Positions 35,740 to 47,264 of a stretch of 64,000 nt of DNA are shown here, in pieces; the stretch's first letter is position 1, and each line of letters opens with the position of its first letter. The translations under genes were made by a program, and so were the position numbers. The DNA is taken from positions 7,688,614 through 7,752,613 of the forward strand of contig NC_089273.1 of assembly GCF_963678975.1 (NCBI RefSeq), given 5' to 3'. Origin of the DNA: Dysidea avara. Taxonomy: Eukaryota; Porifera; Demospongiae; Dictyoceratida; Dysideidae. The notes below the pieces were generated by a model. That model was given only the letters and a program-made list of their open reading frames with translations, had not been told where the DNA came from and did not search any database.

Positions 35740-36054
35740 TTGATCACTGCCATCGTAGGAATTGTCCACCACGCCACTTCACCACTCAGTACAGCCAGCA
35801 GGGATGTACAGTTGGTCCATAACCATCACCATGCGGAGCATGGCTCATTGGACGATGGCGTCGTTCGCGCACTCTCTCCGCGAGATACACCGTCATTATC
35901 ACTCACATTTACAACCTCTGATACAACAATAACGACAGAGATTGCATTTGATAGCAGGCGCGCACCACTTACCCCTTCAATTGAACAAGCATTACTACAA
36001 ACTTTTGCAGGTGTGCTAACTGTGCAAGAAAATCTAGATTTGTATGACTCTTAG
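35740..36054 (+). CDS. Unrecognised 104-codon open frame
   Basis: It starts MITAIVGIVHHATSPLS and ends LTVQENLDLYDS, with a His-rich HNHHHAEH patch and a Ser/Thr-rich middle. The base composition is less AT-rich, with several CG dinucleotides (GGCGTCGTTCGCGC). It lies in the 1-kb spacer between composites A and B. No domain is recognised; it may be a first exon, a fragment or chance. Confidence 0.2.
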   Translation: MITAIVGIVHHATSPLSTASRDVQLVHNHHHAEHGSLDDGVVRALSPRDTPSLSLTFTTSDTTITTEIAFDSRRAPLTPSIEQALLQTFAGVLTVQENLDLYDS

Positions 36055-37016
36055 AAAGAATTGATTGAATAATTAATTTTCTGCTAATACGTATATGCTT
36101 TGACGTATGAAAATTTGTGCGTATGAAATTATCGCAACACATCAAGCTAGCTATATCAAGACACGTGTCGTGCGGCCAAAGAAGCCGGCGCGCCACACCG
36201 TGAGTATATTAACAGGAAGAAAGAAAAGGCAGTTTTCACACCTATGTAGCTCTGTGATCCCTTATCCGATTGGAACCAAATTTACTAGCGACGTGCCGCC
36301 CAGTTAGGGGAGTCTACATACCAAATTTGAAGAAAATCGCTCCAGCCATTTCCGAGATACGAGCCAACAAAATTTCGTTTTAATTTCTTCGTTTTTTCTT
36401 CTTCATCTTCATTTCGCACGCTTCGCAAAATTCGCCATAAAACACGAATGCATGCTCGGAGTGGGCTGAAATTTGGCACACTTAAAGGGCTCATTAAGGC
36501 GGATCTCCGTACCAACTTTGGTAGGAATCCGATGAACATTCACGGAGCTATTACCGATTATTTGCGTAAAATAAGGTCGAAGGTCTGTCACGTCTACAGG
36601 GCAAACCCCTTGGAGGAATCAATTGAAAATTGATATGTAGATGGAGCAACCATCGTAGGAGTGCCTTTTTGTGGTTTGAAAAGGATCGGAATAAAGACCA
36701 TGGAGATATGACACAAAACCCAACCTGTGTCAAAATTACGCGGTTTATTCTTATGAATAAAAAAACTATTAGTTTTCGTGTCTACCAGGCAAACCGCTTA
36801 CAGCAACGAGCTGAAAATCAGTATGTAGCTGGAATAATCATCATAGAAAGTTCTTGCAGTAGTACAGAAGAATCGGACTACAAATCACTGAGTTATGATT
36901 CGAAAGGCAACTACGTGCAGCAAAAGCGAGATCGAGATACTGTAATAGAACAATCACCCTAATAAAGCATTCAGCTGCATGTATAATTTACACAGTTATA
37001 TTACATTGCAAGTGAC

Positions 37017-39476
37017 TCTGTAGGGAATTCAGCTACAAACAAGTCACCCTGTAGTCAGATCAGCTAGAAGAAGGTACCTAATAGAGAGGTCAGCTGCAAA
37101 GAAGCCATCATGTAAAGAGTTCAGCTCAAATAAATCACCCTGTAGAGAATTCAGCTACAAACAAATTGCCCTGTAGAGAGATCAGCTAGAAGAAGTTACC
37201 TTATAGATAGTTCAGTTACAAAGAAACAATCATGCAAAGAGTTTAGCTGCAAACAAATCACCCAGTAGAAAGTTCCGCTATGAACAGATCACGCTGTAGA
37301 GAGTTCACTTAGAAACAAGACATCCTGTAGAGAGATCAGCTAGAGTACGTTACCTTGTAGAGAGTTCAGTTACAAAGAAACAATCATGCAAAGAGTTTAG
37401 CTGCAAACCAATCACCCAGTAGAAAGTTCCGCTATGAACAGCTAACACTGTAGAGAGTTCAGTTAGAAACAAGTCATCCTGTAGATAGATCAGCTAGGAG
37501 AGGTCACTTTGTAGAGATTTCAGCTAAAAAGAAACCACCATGTAAGAGAGTTCAGATGCAAACAAATCACCTGTAGAGAGTTCGGCTAGGAACAAGTCAC
37601 CCTGTAAAGAGATCAGCTAGAAACAAGTCACACGTAGAGAGTTCAGCTTGAAGAAGTTAAATTGTAGAGAGTTCAGCTACAAAGAAACTACCATGAAGAG
37701 AGTTCAGCTGCAAACAATTTCCCTATAGAGAATTCAGCTACAAACAAATCACCCTGTAGAAAGATTAGCTAGAAGAAGTTACCTTGTAGAGAGTTCAGCT
37801 ACAAACAAATCACCCTGTAGAGAGATCAGCTAGAAGAAGTCACATTGTAGAGAGTCCAGCTACAAAGAAACTACCATGTAGAGAGTTCAGCTACAAACAA
37901 GTCACCCTGTAGAGAGTTCAGCTAGAAGAAGTTACATTGTAGAGATTTCAGCTACAAAGAAACTACCATGTAGAGAGTTCAGCTGCAAACAAATCGCCCT
38001 GTAGAGAATTCAGCTACAAACAAATCACCCTGTAGAAAGATCAGCTAGAAGAAGTTACCTTGTAGAGAGTTCAGCTACAAACAAATCACCCTGTAGAGAG
38101 TTCAGCTAGAAACAAGTCACCCTGTAGAAAGATCAGCTAGAAGAAGTTACCTTGTAGAGAGTTCAGCTACAAACAAAGCATCCTGTAGAGGTTTCAGCAA
38201 CAAACAAGTCACCCTGTAGAAAGATCAGCTAGAAGAAGTTACCTTGTAGAGAGTTCAGCTACAAACAAAGCACCCTGTAGAGGTTTCAGCAACAAACAAG
38301 TCACCCTGTAGAGAGTTCAGCTAGAAGAAGTTACATTGTAGAGAGTTCAGCTACAAAGAAACTACCATGTAGAGAGTTCAGCTGCAAACAAATCACCCTG
38401 TAGAGAGTTCAGCTAGAAACAAGTCACCCTGTAGAGAGATCAGCTAGAAACAAGTCACCAGTAGAGAGTTTAGCTAGAAGAAGTCACATTGTAGAGAGTT
38501 CAGCTACAAAGAAACTACCATGTAGAGAGTTCAGCAGCAAACAAATCGCCCCGTAGAGAATTCAGCTACAAAAAAATCACCCTGTAGAAAGATCAGCTAG
38601 AAGAAGTTACCTTGTAGAGAGTTCAGCTACAAACAAGTCACCCTATAGAGAGTTCAGCTAGAAGAAGTTACATTGTAGAGAGTTCAGCTACAAAGAAACT
38701 ACCATGTAGAGAGTTCAGCAGCAAACAAATCACTCTGTAGAAAGATCAGCTAGAAGAAGTTACCTAGTAGAGAGTTCAGCTAGAAACAAATCACCCTGTA
38801 GAGAGTTCAACTAGAAACAAGTAACCCTGTAGAAAGATCAGCTAGAAGAAGTTACCTTGTAGAGAGTTCAGCTAGAAACAATTCACCCTGTAGAGAGATC
38901 AGCTAGAAACAAGTCAGCCGTAGAGAGTTCAGCTAGAAGAAGTTACATTGTAGAGAGTTCGGCTACAAAGAAACTACCCTGTAGAGAATTCAGCTACAAA
39001 CAAATCACCCTGTAGAAAGATCAGCTAGAAGAAGTTGCCTTGTAGAGAGTTCAGCTACAAACAAGTCACCCTATAGAGAGTTCAGCTAGAAGAAGTTACA
39101 TTGTAGAGAGTTCAGCTACAAAGAAACTACCATGTAGAGAGTTCAGCAGCAAACAAATCACTCTGTAGAAAGATCAGCTAGAAGAAGTTACCTTGTAGAG
39201 AGTTCAGCTAGAAACAAGTCACCCTGTAGAGAGATCAGCTAGAAACAAGTCAGCCGTAGAGAGTTCAGCTAGAAGAAGTTACATTGTAGAGAGTTCAGCT
39301 ACAAAGGAACTACCCTGTAGAGAATTCAGCTACAAACAAATCACCCTGTAGAGAGATCAGCTAGCAGAAGTTACCTTGTAGATAGTTCAGCTACTAACAA
39401 TTCACTCTGTAGAGAGGGCAGCAAGAAGAAGTCACCTTGTAGAGTGTTCAGTTACAATGAAACCACCATGGAGAGT
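37017..39476 (+). repeat. 31-bp minisatellite in composite B with higher-order structure
   Basis: Same unit and period as in A (for example GAGAGTTCA at 38341 and 38372). Units group into blocks of four or so: AGAAGAAGTTACCTTGTAG, ACAAAGAAACTACCATGTAG, GCAAACAAATCACCCTGTAG, then ACAAACAAATCACCCTGTAG. These blocks recur several times between 37700 and 39350, which points to recent local amplification. Confidence 0.95.
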
Positions 39477-39653
39477 TCTGTAATAAATACATGTATTATA
39501 TATATAATTTGTACATATACTGATAAAATCAGAAATATTTAAAGTACATCTGCTTCATCTTTTCTTCTTCCTGTGGTAAAGAAAAAAAAGACAGGTTAAA
39601 AAAGTCCCAAAACCGGCCATAGGCCGGCTTTGTGGTATACAAATGCAAAAAGA

Positions 39654-39988
39654 AATCTAATCCATAACAGCCAAGCTGTAAAAAAAAAACAGTGCGGCCC
39701 TCAAAAAGGCTATGGTGAAAAAAGATGTGAAATCCAAGGTGGTGGCCAAGAAATGGCTGTGATGGTAGGTTAATGGCAAAAATTTTAATAACGGCAATTT
39801 AGGTGAATTTTTTTGCCAAGACCAAGCGGCACAAAAATTCACCTGAATTGTCGTTATTAAAATTTTTACCATTAACCTACCATCACAGCCATTTCTTGGC
39901 CGCCACCTTGGATTTCATATCTTTTTTCACCATAGCCTTTTTGAGGGCCGCACTGTTTTTTTACAGATTGGCTGTTTTGGATTAGATT
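39654..39988. mobile_element. Foldback tail of composite B, loop inverted relative to A
   Basis: Arms start AATCTAATCCATAACAGCC and end in the near-complement. The loop reads TGCCAAGACCAAGCGGCAC, the reverse complement of the A loop with one base changed. The left arm has an A-run and CAG insertion that breaks the lysine-rich frame intact in A. Confidence 0.9.
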
Positions 39989-39999
39989 ATGTTTTCGTG

Positions 40000-41520
40000 G
40001 AGAAACTACATTTAATTACTAATAAGTATCATGCTGGAAACAAAATTATGGTGATAGCACAATTTCAGCATTTGAGTACCCCAGATAACAGCACCTGTTC
40101 CAAACTCGGTCACTTCACTTCTTCATTTGTGAGACTTAAAGTTGGCCCACCATGTAAGTTCTGCAGCACACTTCACTGGCATTGACAACTATTGGGAGAT
40201 ATTGGGCAACCATAATTATTGTAAAAGGAACAGATCCATCCACCATGGAATACAAGCTTGCATGGATATCTACTTTCACGGTCACTCCTAAAACAGTCAG
40301 GACTCTATGTTGCTAATGCGTACACAATCCTAGCACATAATCTCCAGTTTTCTGACTGTACTGAGCCACCACACTTGACACTATTTCAACCACCACTATC
40401 CACAATTTTAGAACATTATTTTAATAATATATCACTTGAACCAGTCATGACAACCTATCAGAGGGATCACATGACTCATGGTAAGAATGAATACTATGTA
40501 GTTTAGACCTTCCACCCATCTAATCAGTCAGTCTGTGAGTGTCAAACATGAGCACCTGCTGTAAAGGTGGGACATCAACTAGCTTGTTTGTTACGTTATT
40601 TTTTGTGGAAGATTAAATACAATTATGAATACAAATTATATATATATATATATGTTGTGAGCTACTCTATAACTGTGCTCCACAAAAATATTTGTCACTG
40701 TATGAATATCATGATGGTGGTTTAAACGGATGTTCAAAGAAGAAATGAGTCATCAATGTTATTATTACACCAATAAAGTGTTGGAATGTTTTAAACAACT
40801 TTATGGTAAAGTAGTTATATGGATGATAGCACTTGAATTATATTTAATTTTTCTTAGCCTAGTAAATAGATACACTCACTGTCTAAGACAGTTTTGGAAA
40901 TACAACCATTGTGTATGGTGGGTTTATCACTATTATTTGTGGTTCTATTTTTGTAGTTAATGTGGTACTTATTTCTATAAATACATCACTCAAATAAGGC
41001 ATCTTGATCTCACTGTATATGTCAAGAGGGCTATGCAATAGATTAAGTGGGATATGCAATAGATTAAGTGGGAGTGGTTCCATGTATTGTTTTTGTTTAC
41101 AGCAAAACTGCAACTGATTGTAGCTGTGTAGATCATTTAGGGGTGTGGTGATGATGCTCTGATAACTTAAGGGTGTGGTTGTCTGATTGTTTATGGGTGT
41201 GGTGACAATCATTCACTTTATGAGTTTAGCTACAAGTATCTACTCCATAGTATTATAGCATAAAGTGGAATCACTTTAAATATAGTTTTGTCCAAAAAGT
41301 CTTTGTATAGTTTAAAAAGGCAACCTAACACAAGAAGCTATAAATTTTTGAACCTGAAAGGGGCAGTCCTTTTGGAGAAAGCAGGAAGCGGGTTGAAAGA
41401 AAAGATACATGGATACACATGAATAAAAAAAGGATATTCCAGGAAGAAGTGGGTCATCAGTGTTATTATTATACCAATAAAGTGTTGGAATTTTGTAAAC
41501 AACTTTGTGGTAAGGTTTTT
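40000..41520 (+). repeat. Dispersed repeat R-A, plus-strand copy with a tandem second start
   Basis: Homologous to 19100-17400 in opposite orientation. The frame 40258-40506 (HNLQFSDCTEPP, ending NEYYVV) pairs with 18801-18577. Exon-like blocks GHQCYYYTNKVLE lie at about 40745 and 41455, both ending KQL-CGK or YGK next to a TGGTAAG donor. Sequence 40950-41250 with GATTGTTTATGGGTGTGG matches 51700-51840. Several frames contain stops. Confidence 0.65.
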
Positions 41521-41531
41521 TTTTTAATTAT

Positions 41532-42708
41532 TTTTTTTACATATTCTAATAAAGCAACTAATAAGCCTTCTTGATGTGAATTTTCACACCCATAGCTTCT
41601 TTTATCTAGGAGATATACTGAATTATATCAGACCATGTAGTAGTTTCAAAATGCATGGGACAACAATTAAATTACAAATTGGGTGATTTGTTCATTCCCA
41701 AAACCAAACATTTTCCTGTCTTTACACAATATGTGACCTGATCTTGGAAAACCTACCTTTTTGGCACATTGGTCAATTTTCTGTTTTATAGCTTAAATAA
41801 GGTACTGGGTACTCATCTATCTTGTGTCAAAATTTCAGCTTAATATCTTTAAGCATTCCTGAGATATGGCCAATTTTCTCTCCTGTACATTACAAACTAA
41901 CTTTTATAGCAATGTATTGAGTTCTGTGAGTGATCAAGGGTGACAAATGGTGACAAATCACTTTGTTTACCAATAATTCCATTTTTACCATCTAGAATAC
42001 TTTAAAATACATTTCTGATAGTTTAATGAAGTATTTTTGGTACATTTCTGCAATTAAATCCCATGTATTATTGTCTAAGACTAAGTTTTAGCCATTCCAG
42101 CACCTGAACAAATCACCCAATTTGTAAGTTAATTGTTGTCCCACGCATGTGAAATTACTACATGGTCTGATATAATCATCCATATCTCCTAAGAAAAAGA
42201 AGCTATGGGTGTGAAACTTCACAGCAAGAAGGTTTAATAGTTGCTTTATCCAAATGTGCAAAAAAAATTAATATTGAAAAAATTGTTGAAATTTTCAATT
42301 GAGTTTTCCCAAAAAGTTTGCTTGTGCCCAAAAGGTAGGTTTTCCAAGATCCGGTCACATATTACAAGTGATTTAATTGAGAAAAAGCACAAAGAACACA
42401 TGATTAAACTCTCAAGAATTTCTTTTCATTAATTTTAGATTGTAAGAATGGTGATCTTTGTCAACAAAGTGATTTGTCATCAATTTGTCACATCTGATCA
42501 CTATTCAGTTCTATAAACTGATAATGAAAAGTTAGTTTGTAATGTATTAGACAGTAAATTGGCCATATCTTTGGAATGCTTCAACATATCGTCACAAAAT
42601 TTTTACACAAGGTAGATAACCACTCAGTGCTTCATTGTAGCTATAAAAAACAAAATTGGCCAATGTGCCCAGATGTATGGTTTTCCAAAATAGGGTCACA
42701 TATAACAT
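41532..42708. mobile_element. TGTGAC-family elements with interleaved arms
   Basis: One inverted pair runs 41732-about 42000 against about 42430-42708, starting TGTGACCTGATCTTGG and ending in GGGTCACA, with TA on both sides. A second pair runs 41548-41707 against 42090-42260, containing CACCCATAGCTTCTT and CTACATGGTCTGATATAATC-type blocks. Another right end, AAGATCCGGTCACA, lies at 42359, also followed by TA. The two pairs overlap rather than nest, so the present order needs a rearrangement or partial gene conversion. Confidence 0.65.
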
Positions 42709-42869
42709 TAACACAATTCCAGTTGTCACTGATAACATATAATACTCATACATGTTCCCATGTACTATGAGAAATAAAAATAAGCAGTTAGACAGCATGT
42801 AATCATTTACATAAGTGTGTGGGGTCCCAAACAGAGATAGGGAACCATATGCATTGACTTGCTTTAAAG

Positions 42870-43024
42870 TTTTATTAAAGACATGCTCTTAAATTACATT
42901 TACTTATGGACAATAGACTGCATGTGATTATTCTATGAAAACTCACTGTCAGTTAATACTCCAAGTTATTTTGTGGTTGACTGCTTGTGACTTCCTTAAC
43001 AGGAGATTCTGTGATACAATATAA
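42870..43024 (-). pseudogene. LINE reverse-transcriptase thumb remnant
   Basis: The sequence is homologous to 54160-54265 (shared ATTCTATGAAA, TTAATACTCCAAG, GACTGCTTG, GACTTCCTT). On the minus strand short pieces such as ISKCNLRACL correspond to LQCNLRNCSRAL of the LINE at 9534-10762. Stops and frameshifts are frequent. Confidence 0.55.
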
Positions 43025-43032
43025 GGTATGGT

Positions 43033-43545
43033 CAGTGTTGGGCAAGTTAAGTAACTAGTTACATATTACATATTACTTGCAACTGAACTATTTAGTTACA
43101 GTTACATATTACCCATAAAATAAAGTAACTGTAATTATATTACATATTATATTACTTTGTGTCCACAGCCTTAAGCTGTCACGTGTGAAACTACCACCTT
43201 ATCACGTGACATGATTGCGTTGTTGGACAATATGCAAATTTTGGTTATAAGTAAGAAGCTGGTGAATAAGCTTCATTCAGTAGGCTTCGTTACTTTGTTG
43301 TGGCTAGGCGTTACTCAGGGATAACTAACGAGATTAGTAACTTCGTTACTTGTAGTAATAATATTACGTAATATTAGACTCGTTACAGTAACTATATTAC
43401 TTAGGTAACGCGTTACATTTGTAAGTAAAGTAGCTTGCGTTATATTACCTGTTTTTATAGCGTATTTCGTTATATTACTTTGTTACCACAAAAGTAATAA
43501 TATTACGTAACGCGTTACATAAGTAACGCGTTACTCCCAACACTG
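43033..43545. mobile_element. hAT-type miniature element (513 bp)
   Basis: Ends are CAGTGTTGGGCAAGTTAAGT and TTACTCCCAACACTG, with exact 8-bp duplications GGTATGGT at 43025-43032 and 43546-43553. The interior is made of GTAACTAGTTAC, GTAACGCGTTAC and related words, a terminus and composition widely seen in animal miniature elements of this group. No coding capacity. Confidence 0.92.
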
Positions 43546-44512
43546 GGTATGGTATAGCGCTCTTTTTATTAATTTATATTATGTACTGTAGAAATTGCAA
43601 TGTCAAGAGTTCAAAGGAATTTGCCATTTAAGGTGGTGTATACAAGAAGCTCACCTAATAGGAAGCCGCATGAAAAGATTATAATGTCACCACAAGAATT
43701 TCTTGGAACTTAGATTTGGCATGCTATTATAGCATAAGCTATTAGACTAAATTACAATACAAATACAAGTTGCATAACTTAAACTTTATTTATTTTATTA
43801 TAGATCACGCCATTGTACTTGTGTGACCACACTGTGTGATAAATCTCTAGGCTTTGTTAATTTGTTATTGTTTAGTGCCATCAAAATTTTGTGCAGTGGC
43901 CATGAATTCCCTTAAACTTAGTTCCTATACTACTCTACTCACTTCGTGATTGCCTTCTATTATTACTAACAGGTAATTGGTGGTTTATAATAGCACCTTA
44001 AATGATGAAGACAGCTTTTCTGCATCAGTTTTCTCTAATATAGTAGTGAGTGAGACTTCTGTATTAAATTTTATGCTGGCTTCTGCAATATACATAGGTG
44101 TAATGACCAGTGGTGTAAAGAAAATAATGGCTTGTATAGCTGTAGCAAATAGTACTCTATACTGGATAATGTGGCTCACAAAGCAATCAGTTTTCTTAAT
44201 GATTTTTTGGGCATGTGATTGTGCTGATTTGAACACTTTAAGAATTTAATTTGTCTTGTTCTTGTTTGTTTTTGTGTGCATAACACCGTAGTTTATTTAT
44301 TATACATTTCTGGCAATGCCTGTACTGTGCTTTTTGGTCACATGTGTCTGAGGTGTTTGTAATTATATGGTTCTTCAAAAGATCTTAGTGATTTTTATTC
44401 TTTGGAATCAATGTTTTCAACAGTTTTTGATGCCACAAAATTATTGTAATGGTTAATAACTCTTGTGTTGAAAGTTACTTAGACTTCGCTGTTACTAGGA
44501 ACTAACTAGTCT

Positions 44513-45629
44513 AAGGGGTGGATCTAGGATTTATAAAGTGGGGGGGGGGGGGCTAACTCAAGTAATTAATCTCTTGGGTGGAGATGCTGAAACTAGGGGG
44601 GTCTGGGGGCATGCTCCCCCAGGAAATAGATGCTAAAACACTGGAATTTGGAGACATTTTCACATAAAATGCATATTTCTGCCTGTCACAGTACTGTAGA
44701 TATTTTATATACTGCTTTTAGATATATATGTGGCTCTCTGGAGCATTTGCTAATAGAAAGGTTTGAGTAGATTCAGACAACGAAGTACATGATGCACCCC
44801 ATAGGTGGTGGAGACGGGGGGGCCAGGGGGCAATGGCCCCCCCACTTGTTGGGACACTGCTTGCAAGAAAAGATCGAGATACTCTAATAGAACAATCAGG
44901 ATCTAATAGAGCAGTCACAGTATTTAGAGAAGCAGTGTAGCAAATCCCTTAGGTACGTATGTGTAGTTGAACATAAGGAGATGTAATTGGTGGAGAGCAG
45001 CTATTGTCATCTGGCTGTTACCTTTTTTTATTATTGGTCTTCAACTTACAGCTGGCCTGGCCCCCCTCACTCTTTGGACTGCTCCACTGCCCCTGATGCA
45101 CCCTCTCACAATTATGTGCATGATAGAAAAAATAATGTTGAAACTGGAAAATTTTGAAATGTGAATGATAAGAGATTGAATCTCAGAGCATTGTCAATGG
45201 AAATTGTGTACCTGAATTAATTATAATGGTACCAGTGATAACTACACAAGTAGATGAACAAGCCTTTAAACAGACCAATGCACTTCATTGTATGTATAGT
45301 CACTGGCAACATTTGGCATAAAAGAATCAACTTTTATGCTTACACTGAATGTTCTATTAGAGTAGTTAAGTGACTGTTCTATTAGAGTATCTTGATCTTG
45401 TATGCCTCCAATGCTGATCTGGGTCCTTTTTGCATAACTTTTAGCATAAATCCACTAATAATTCCTTGAAAAGATGCTTATAAGGTGGGTTTATGAGTAT
45501 TTGTATTATTAGTGATTGTATGTTTGCTAAAGCAATATTTCATTATAATCCTCAGTATATTGATCAAATAAAGCCTATAGGTGAAGGGGGGCTTCAGTCC
45601 CCAATGTTCATGCCCTAGATCCACCCCTG
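44513..45629. mobile_element. hAT-like element, AGGGGTGGATCTAGG ends (1.1 kb)
   Basis: The left end AAGGGGTGGATCTAGGATTT and right end CCCTAGATCCACCCCTG are inverted repeats. Flanking octamers ACTAGTCT and AGTATTGT agree at 5 of 8 positions, so the duplication is eroded or absent. The uninterrupted R3 copy near 61470-61500 shows the host sequence without it. It contains the smaller element 44800-45095 and a doubled module at 45348-45400. Confidence 0.7.
44800..45095. mobile_element. hAT-type miniature element, CATAGG family (296 bp)
   Basis: Ends are CATAGGTGGTGGAG and CTCCACTGCCCCTG. Exact 8-bp duplications ATGCACCC lie at 44792-44799 and 45096-45103. It has a G-rich run and the module (44876-44920) in the same order as 24957-25288. 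It is nested in the element at 44513-45629. Confidence 0.9.
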
Positions 45630-45671
45630 AGTATTGTACAGATATGTAGGTCGTTTCTGCACCACAATTTA

Positions 45672-45795
45672 ACACTTTAGCTCAAAGATTTTCACTTAGA
45701 CTCCTAGGCTATGGGTAAATACCTTGAACAGGCTCTGCCTTCTGTGTACAACCTCTAGTGCCTAACTGGTTAAGTAGATAATAATAACATAGCAA
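45672..45795 (+). repeat. SINE-like or LINE 3'-end repeat
   Basis: It shares CCTAGGCTATGGGTAAA, CAGGCTCTGCCTTCTGTGTA and AGTGCCTAACTGGT with 50760-50905 and ends in a GATAATAATAA tail. CAGGCTCTGC is also near the tail of the LINE at 10763. No A/B-box promoter could be confirmed. Confidence 0.6.
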
Positions 45796-45974
45796 CACCC
45801 AGTGGTTATTTCAAAGGAACATCTAACCTATGGTGTGTCTTGGCAGGTAAAGATCCCACTTCTCTAACTAGTAGCCATGAATAGAGGATACCTTATTGCA
45901 ATTGAGTTTGGTGTGTAACCCATAGGGTCTGTGTGAGGAAGTTCATTTAAAAGGTATGGTTATTTATGGCTTAT

Positions 45975-46048
45975 CAATGGCTTCCAGTTGGAGTGACCAC
46001 CTTTAAGACTTTAAATGTGGTCATGGTCACTCCAACTGGAAGCCATTG
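45975..46048. repeat. 25-bp perfect inverted repeat
   Basis: CAATGGCTTCCAGTTGGAGT and GACCA pair exactly with 46024-46048 around a 24-base loop. The other R3 copy has only one, diverged, arm (near 61710). Confidence 0.9.
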
Positions 46049-46523
46049 AAATTGCCTTGCAGTAGTGAGATGCAGATACAAAGAGCCTCAAACCTAAAAT
46101 GCAGTTACAAGATTTCTATACTTTATAGTTTTTGTTGCCATACGTAGTATCTGTACTTTTACAGCACAAAAATGCAGTATTATTCGGTGCAGATGTAAGG
46201 GACCATAAGTCAAGCACCACATTAAGGCACACAGTTCCTACTTCTATCATACAGTAGGAATCATACAGAGCTTTGGGCTCAATTGTCCATCAAAATCACC
46301 CAAACAACAGCCATAGTCCCCCCCTCAAAAGAAAACATACTGTTTAACAGTGCATAACCAAGCCCAAAAATTCCTTCAGAACAAACCCAAACCTTTCCAA
46401 CAAGTCTATATGGAGCTTTTAAAATGTTCTGAATTTTCTACTAACTGACTAACTGATTCCATATGTAGCTATGCACAACTTAACAACACATAAGGGTATG
46501 GGCTTGACTTTTGCAACCTTATT

Positions 46524-46774
46524 TGTGACCGGATTTGCGAAAAGGTACCTTTTCCACACATTTGACACACCAGCTAACAAAATGATGTAACACTTGACTC
46601 CATATACTGATTAACTTGCTCTTAGTATCAAAATGTAGCCAGATACTGTAGCTATATTCATTGAAAATTTTAAGCAATTATATGCCATGATCAAAAAGTT
46701 ATGAAGCTTTAAAGTTTAAAAAATGGGTCAAATTTTGTTTGTGAAAAAGGTACCTTTTCGCAAATCCGGTCACA
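46524..46774. mobile_element. TGTGACC miniature element (251 bp)
   Basis: TGTGACCGGATTTGCGAAAA and its exact complement at the right end, continuing through GGTACCTTTT. Flanking TT on both sides. Confidence 0.9.
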
Positions 46775-46789
46775 TTTTGATATTGCTTC

Positions 46790-47250
46790 TTCCCGAGATG
46801 TGACTTTTGTAAAATAACACACATTGACAAAGATTTTACATCATGCAATTACACCATATAACATAGAAATGAAATAGCATCACCAATAGCCTTTCAGCAG
46901 TTGGTACATTCACTCTTGTTAACTTTGCCAGCTGTATTACTTATAATTCTCATAAACAGCAACAGGTGAGCAGTGATACAGTTAGGCAGAGAAACACACA
47001 CTCCCAAAGGCTGCCCATATTAATTTTGTAAAAAAAAATAAATAAAAAACAAACAAACAAACAAACATAACAAACTGTTAATATAGACCATTTACACTAG
47101 TTCTGAGAACTAATAATGGATTATTCAAGTGCTATCATCCATGTAACTACCTTACCACAAAGTTGTTTACAGCATTCCGACACTTTATTGGTGTAATAAT
47201 AACATTGATGACCCACTTCTTCCTGGAATATCCCTTTTGGGCCACCATCA
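46790..47250 (-). repeat. Dispersed repeat R-A, partial minus-strand copy
   Basis: It matches 17860-18310: CATTGACAAAGATTTTACAT, AGCAACAGGTGAGCAGTG, CAAGTGCTATCATCCATGTA and CATTGATGACCCACTT in the same order. A (CAAA)n stretch at about 47048 replaces part of the middle. Confidence 0.7.
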
Positions 47251-47264
47251 CAATATTCATACAG

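Larger units (their letters stand above)
36155..39988 (+). mobile_element. Composite element B
   Basis: It has the same order of parts as A: an ATCAAGACACGTGTCGTGCG end, a body sharing blocks such as GGCGCGCCACACCGTGAG and CAAACCGCTTACAGCAACGA-type, the module at 36930-36975 (GATCGAGATACTGTAATAGA), a 31-bp minisatellite, a flank with CCGGCCATAGGCCGG, and a foldback tail. The hairpin at the left end has lost part of its stem relative to A. No coding frame was found. Confidence 0.8.
43600..46790 (+). repeat. Dispersed repeat R3, copy 1 (with later insertions)
   Basis: Matches the copy at 55520-55990 plus 61026-62033: GTATACAAGAAGCTCACCTA-type, CTTGTGTGACCACACTG, CAGTGGTGTAAAGAAAATAA, CATACTGGATAAT-type and CTAACTGACTAACTGAT blocks in the same order. 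The plus and minus frames near 43977-44249 are not recognisable proteins. It is interrupted by the elements at 44513-45629, 45975-46048 and 46524-46774. Confidence 0.7.

Noticed and set aside
31990..39476. The 31-bp arrays as a CRISPR array
   Set aside because: Units are contiguous variants with no unique spacers, no cas genes are present, and the context is eukaryotic.
39657..39985. Opposite-strand open frames in the foldback of composite B (and 35058-35150 in A)
   Set aside because: Also arm mirror images. Only the lysine-rich frame next to the ends is noted, as a curiosity.
43977..44249. 90-codon plus-strand frame with hydrophobic stretches as a membrane protein gene
   Set aside because: It lies within repeat R3; the matching region of the other R3 copy is not open in that frame, and a minus-strand frame of similar length overlaps it.
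44513..45637. A clean 8-bp target duplication for the AGGGGTGGATCTAGG element
   Set aside because: The flanking octamers agree at only 5 of 8 positions, so the duplication is not claimed, although inverted ends and the uninterrupted R3 copy support insertion.
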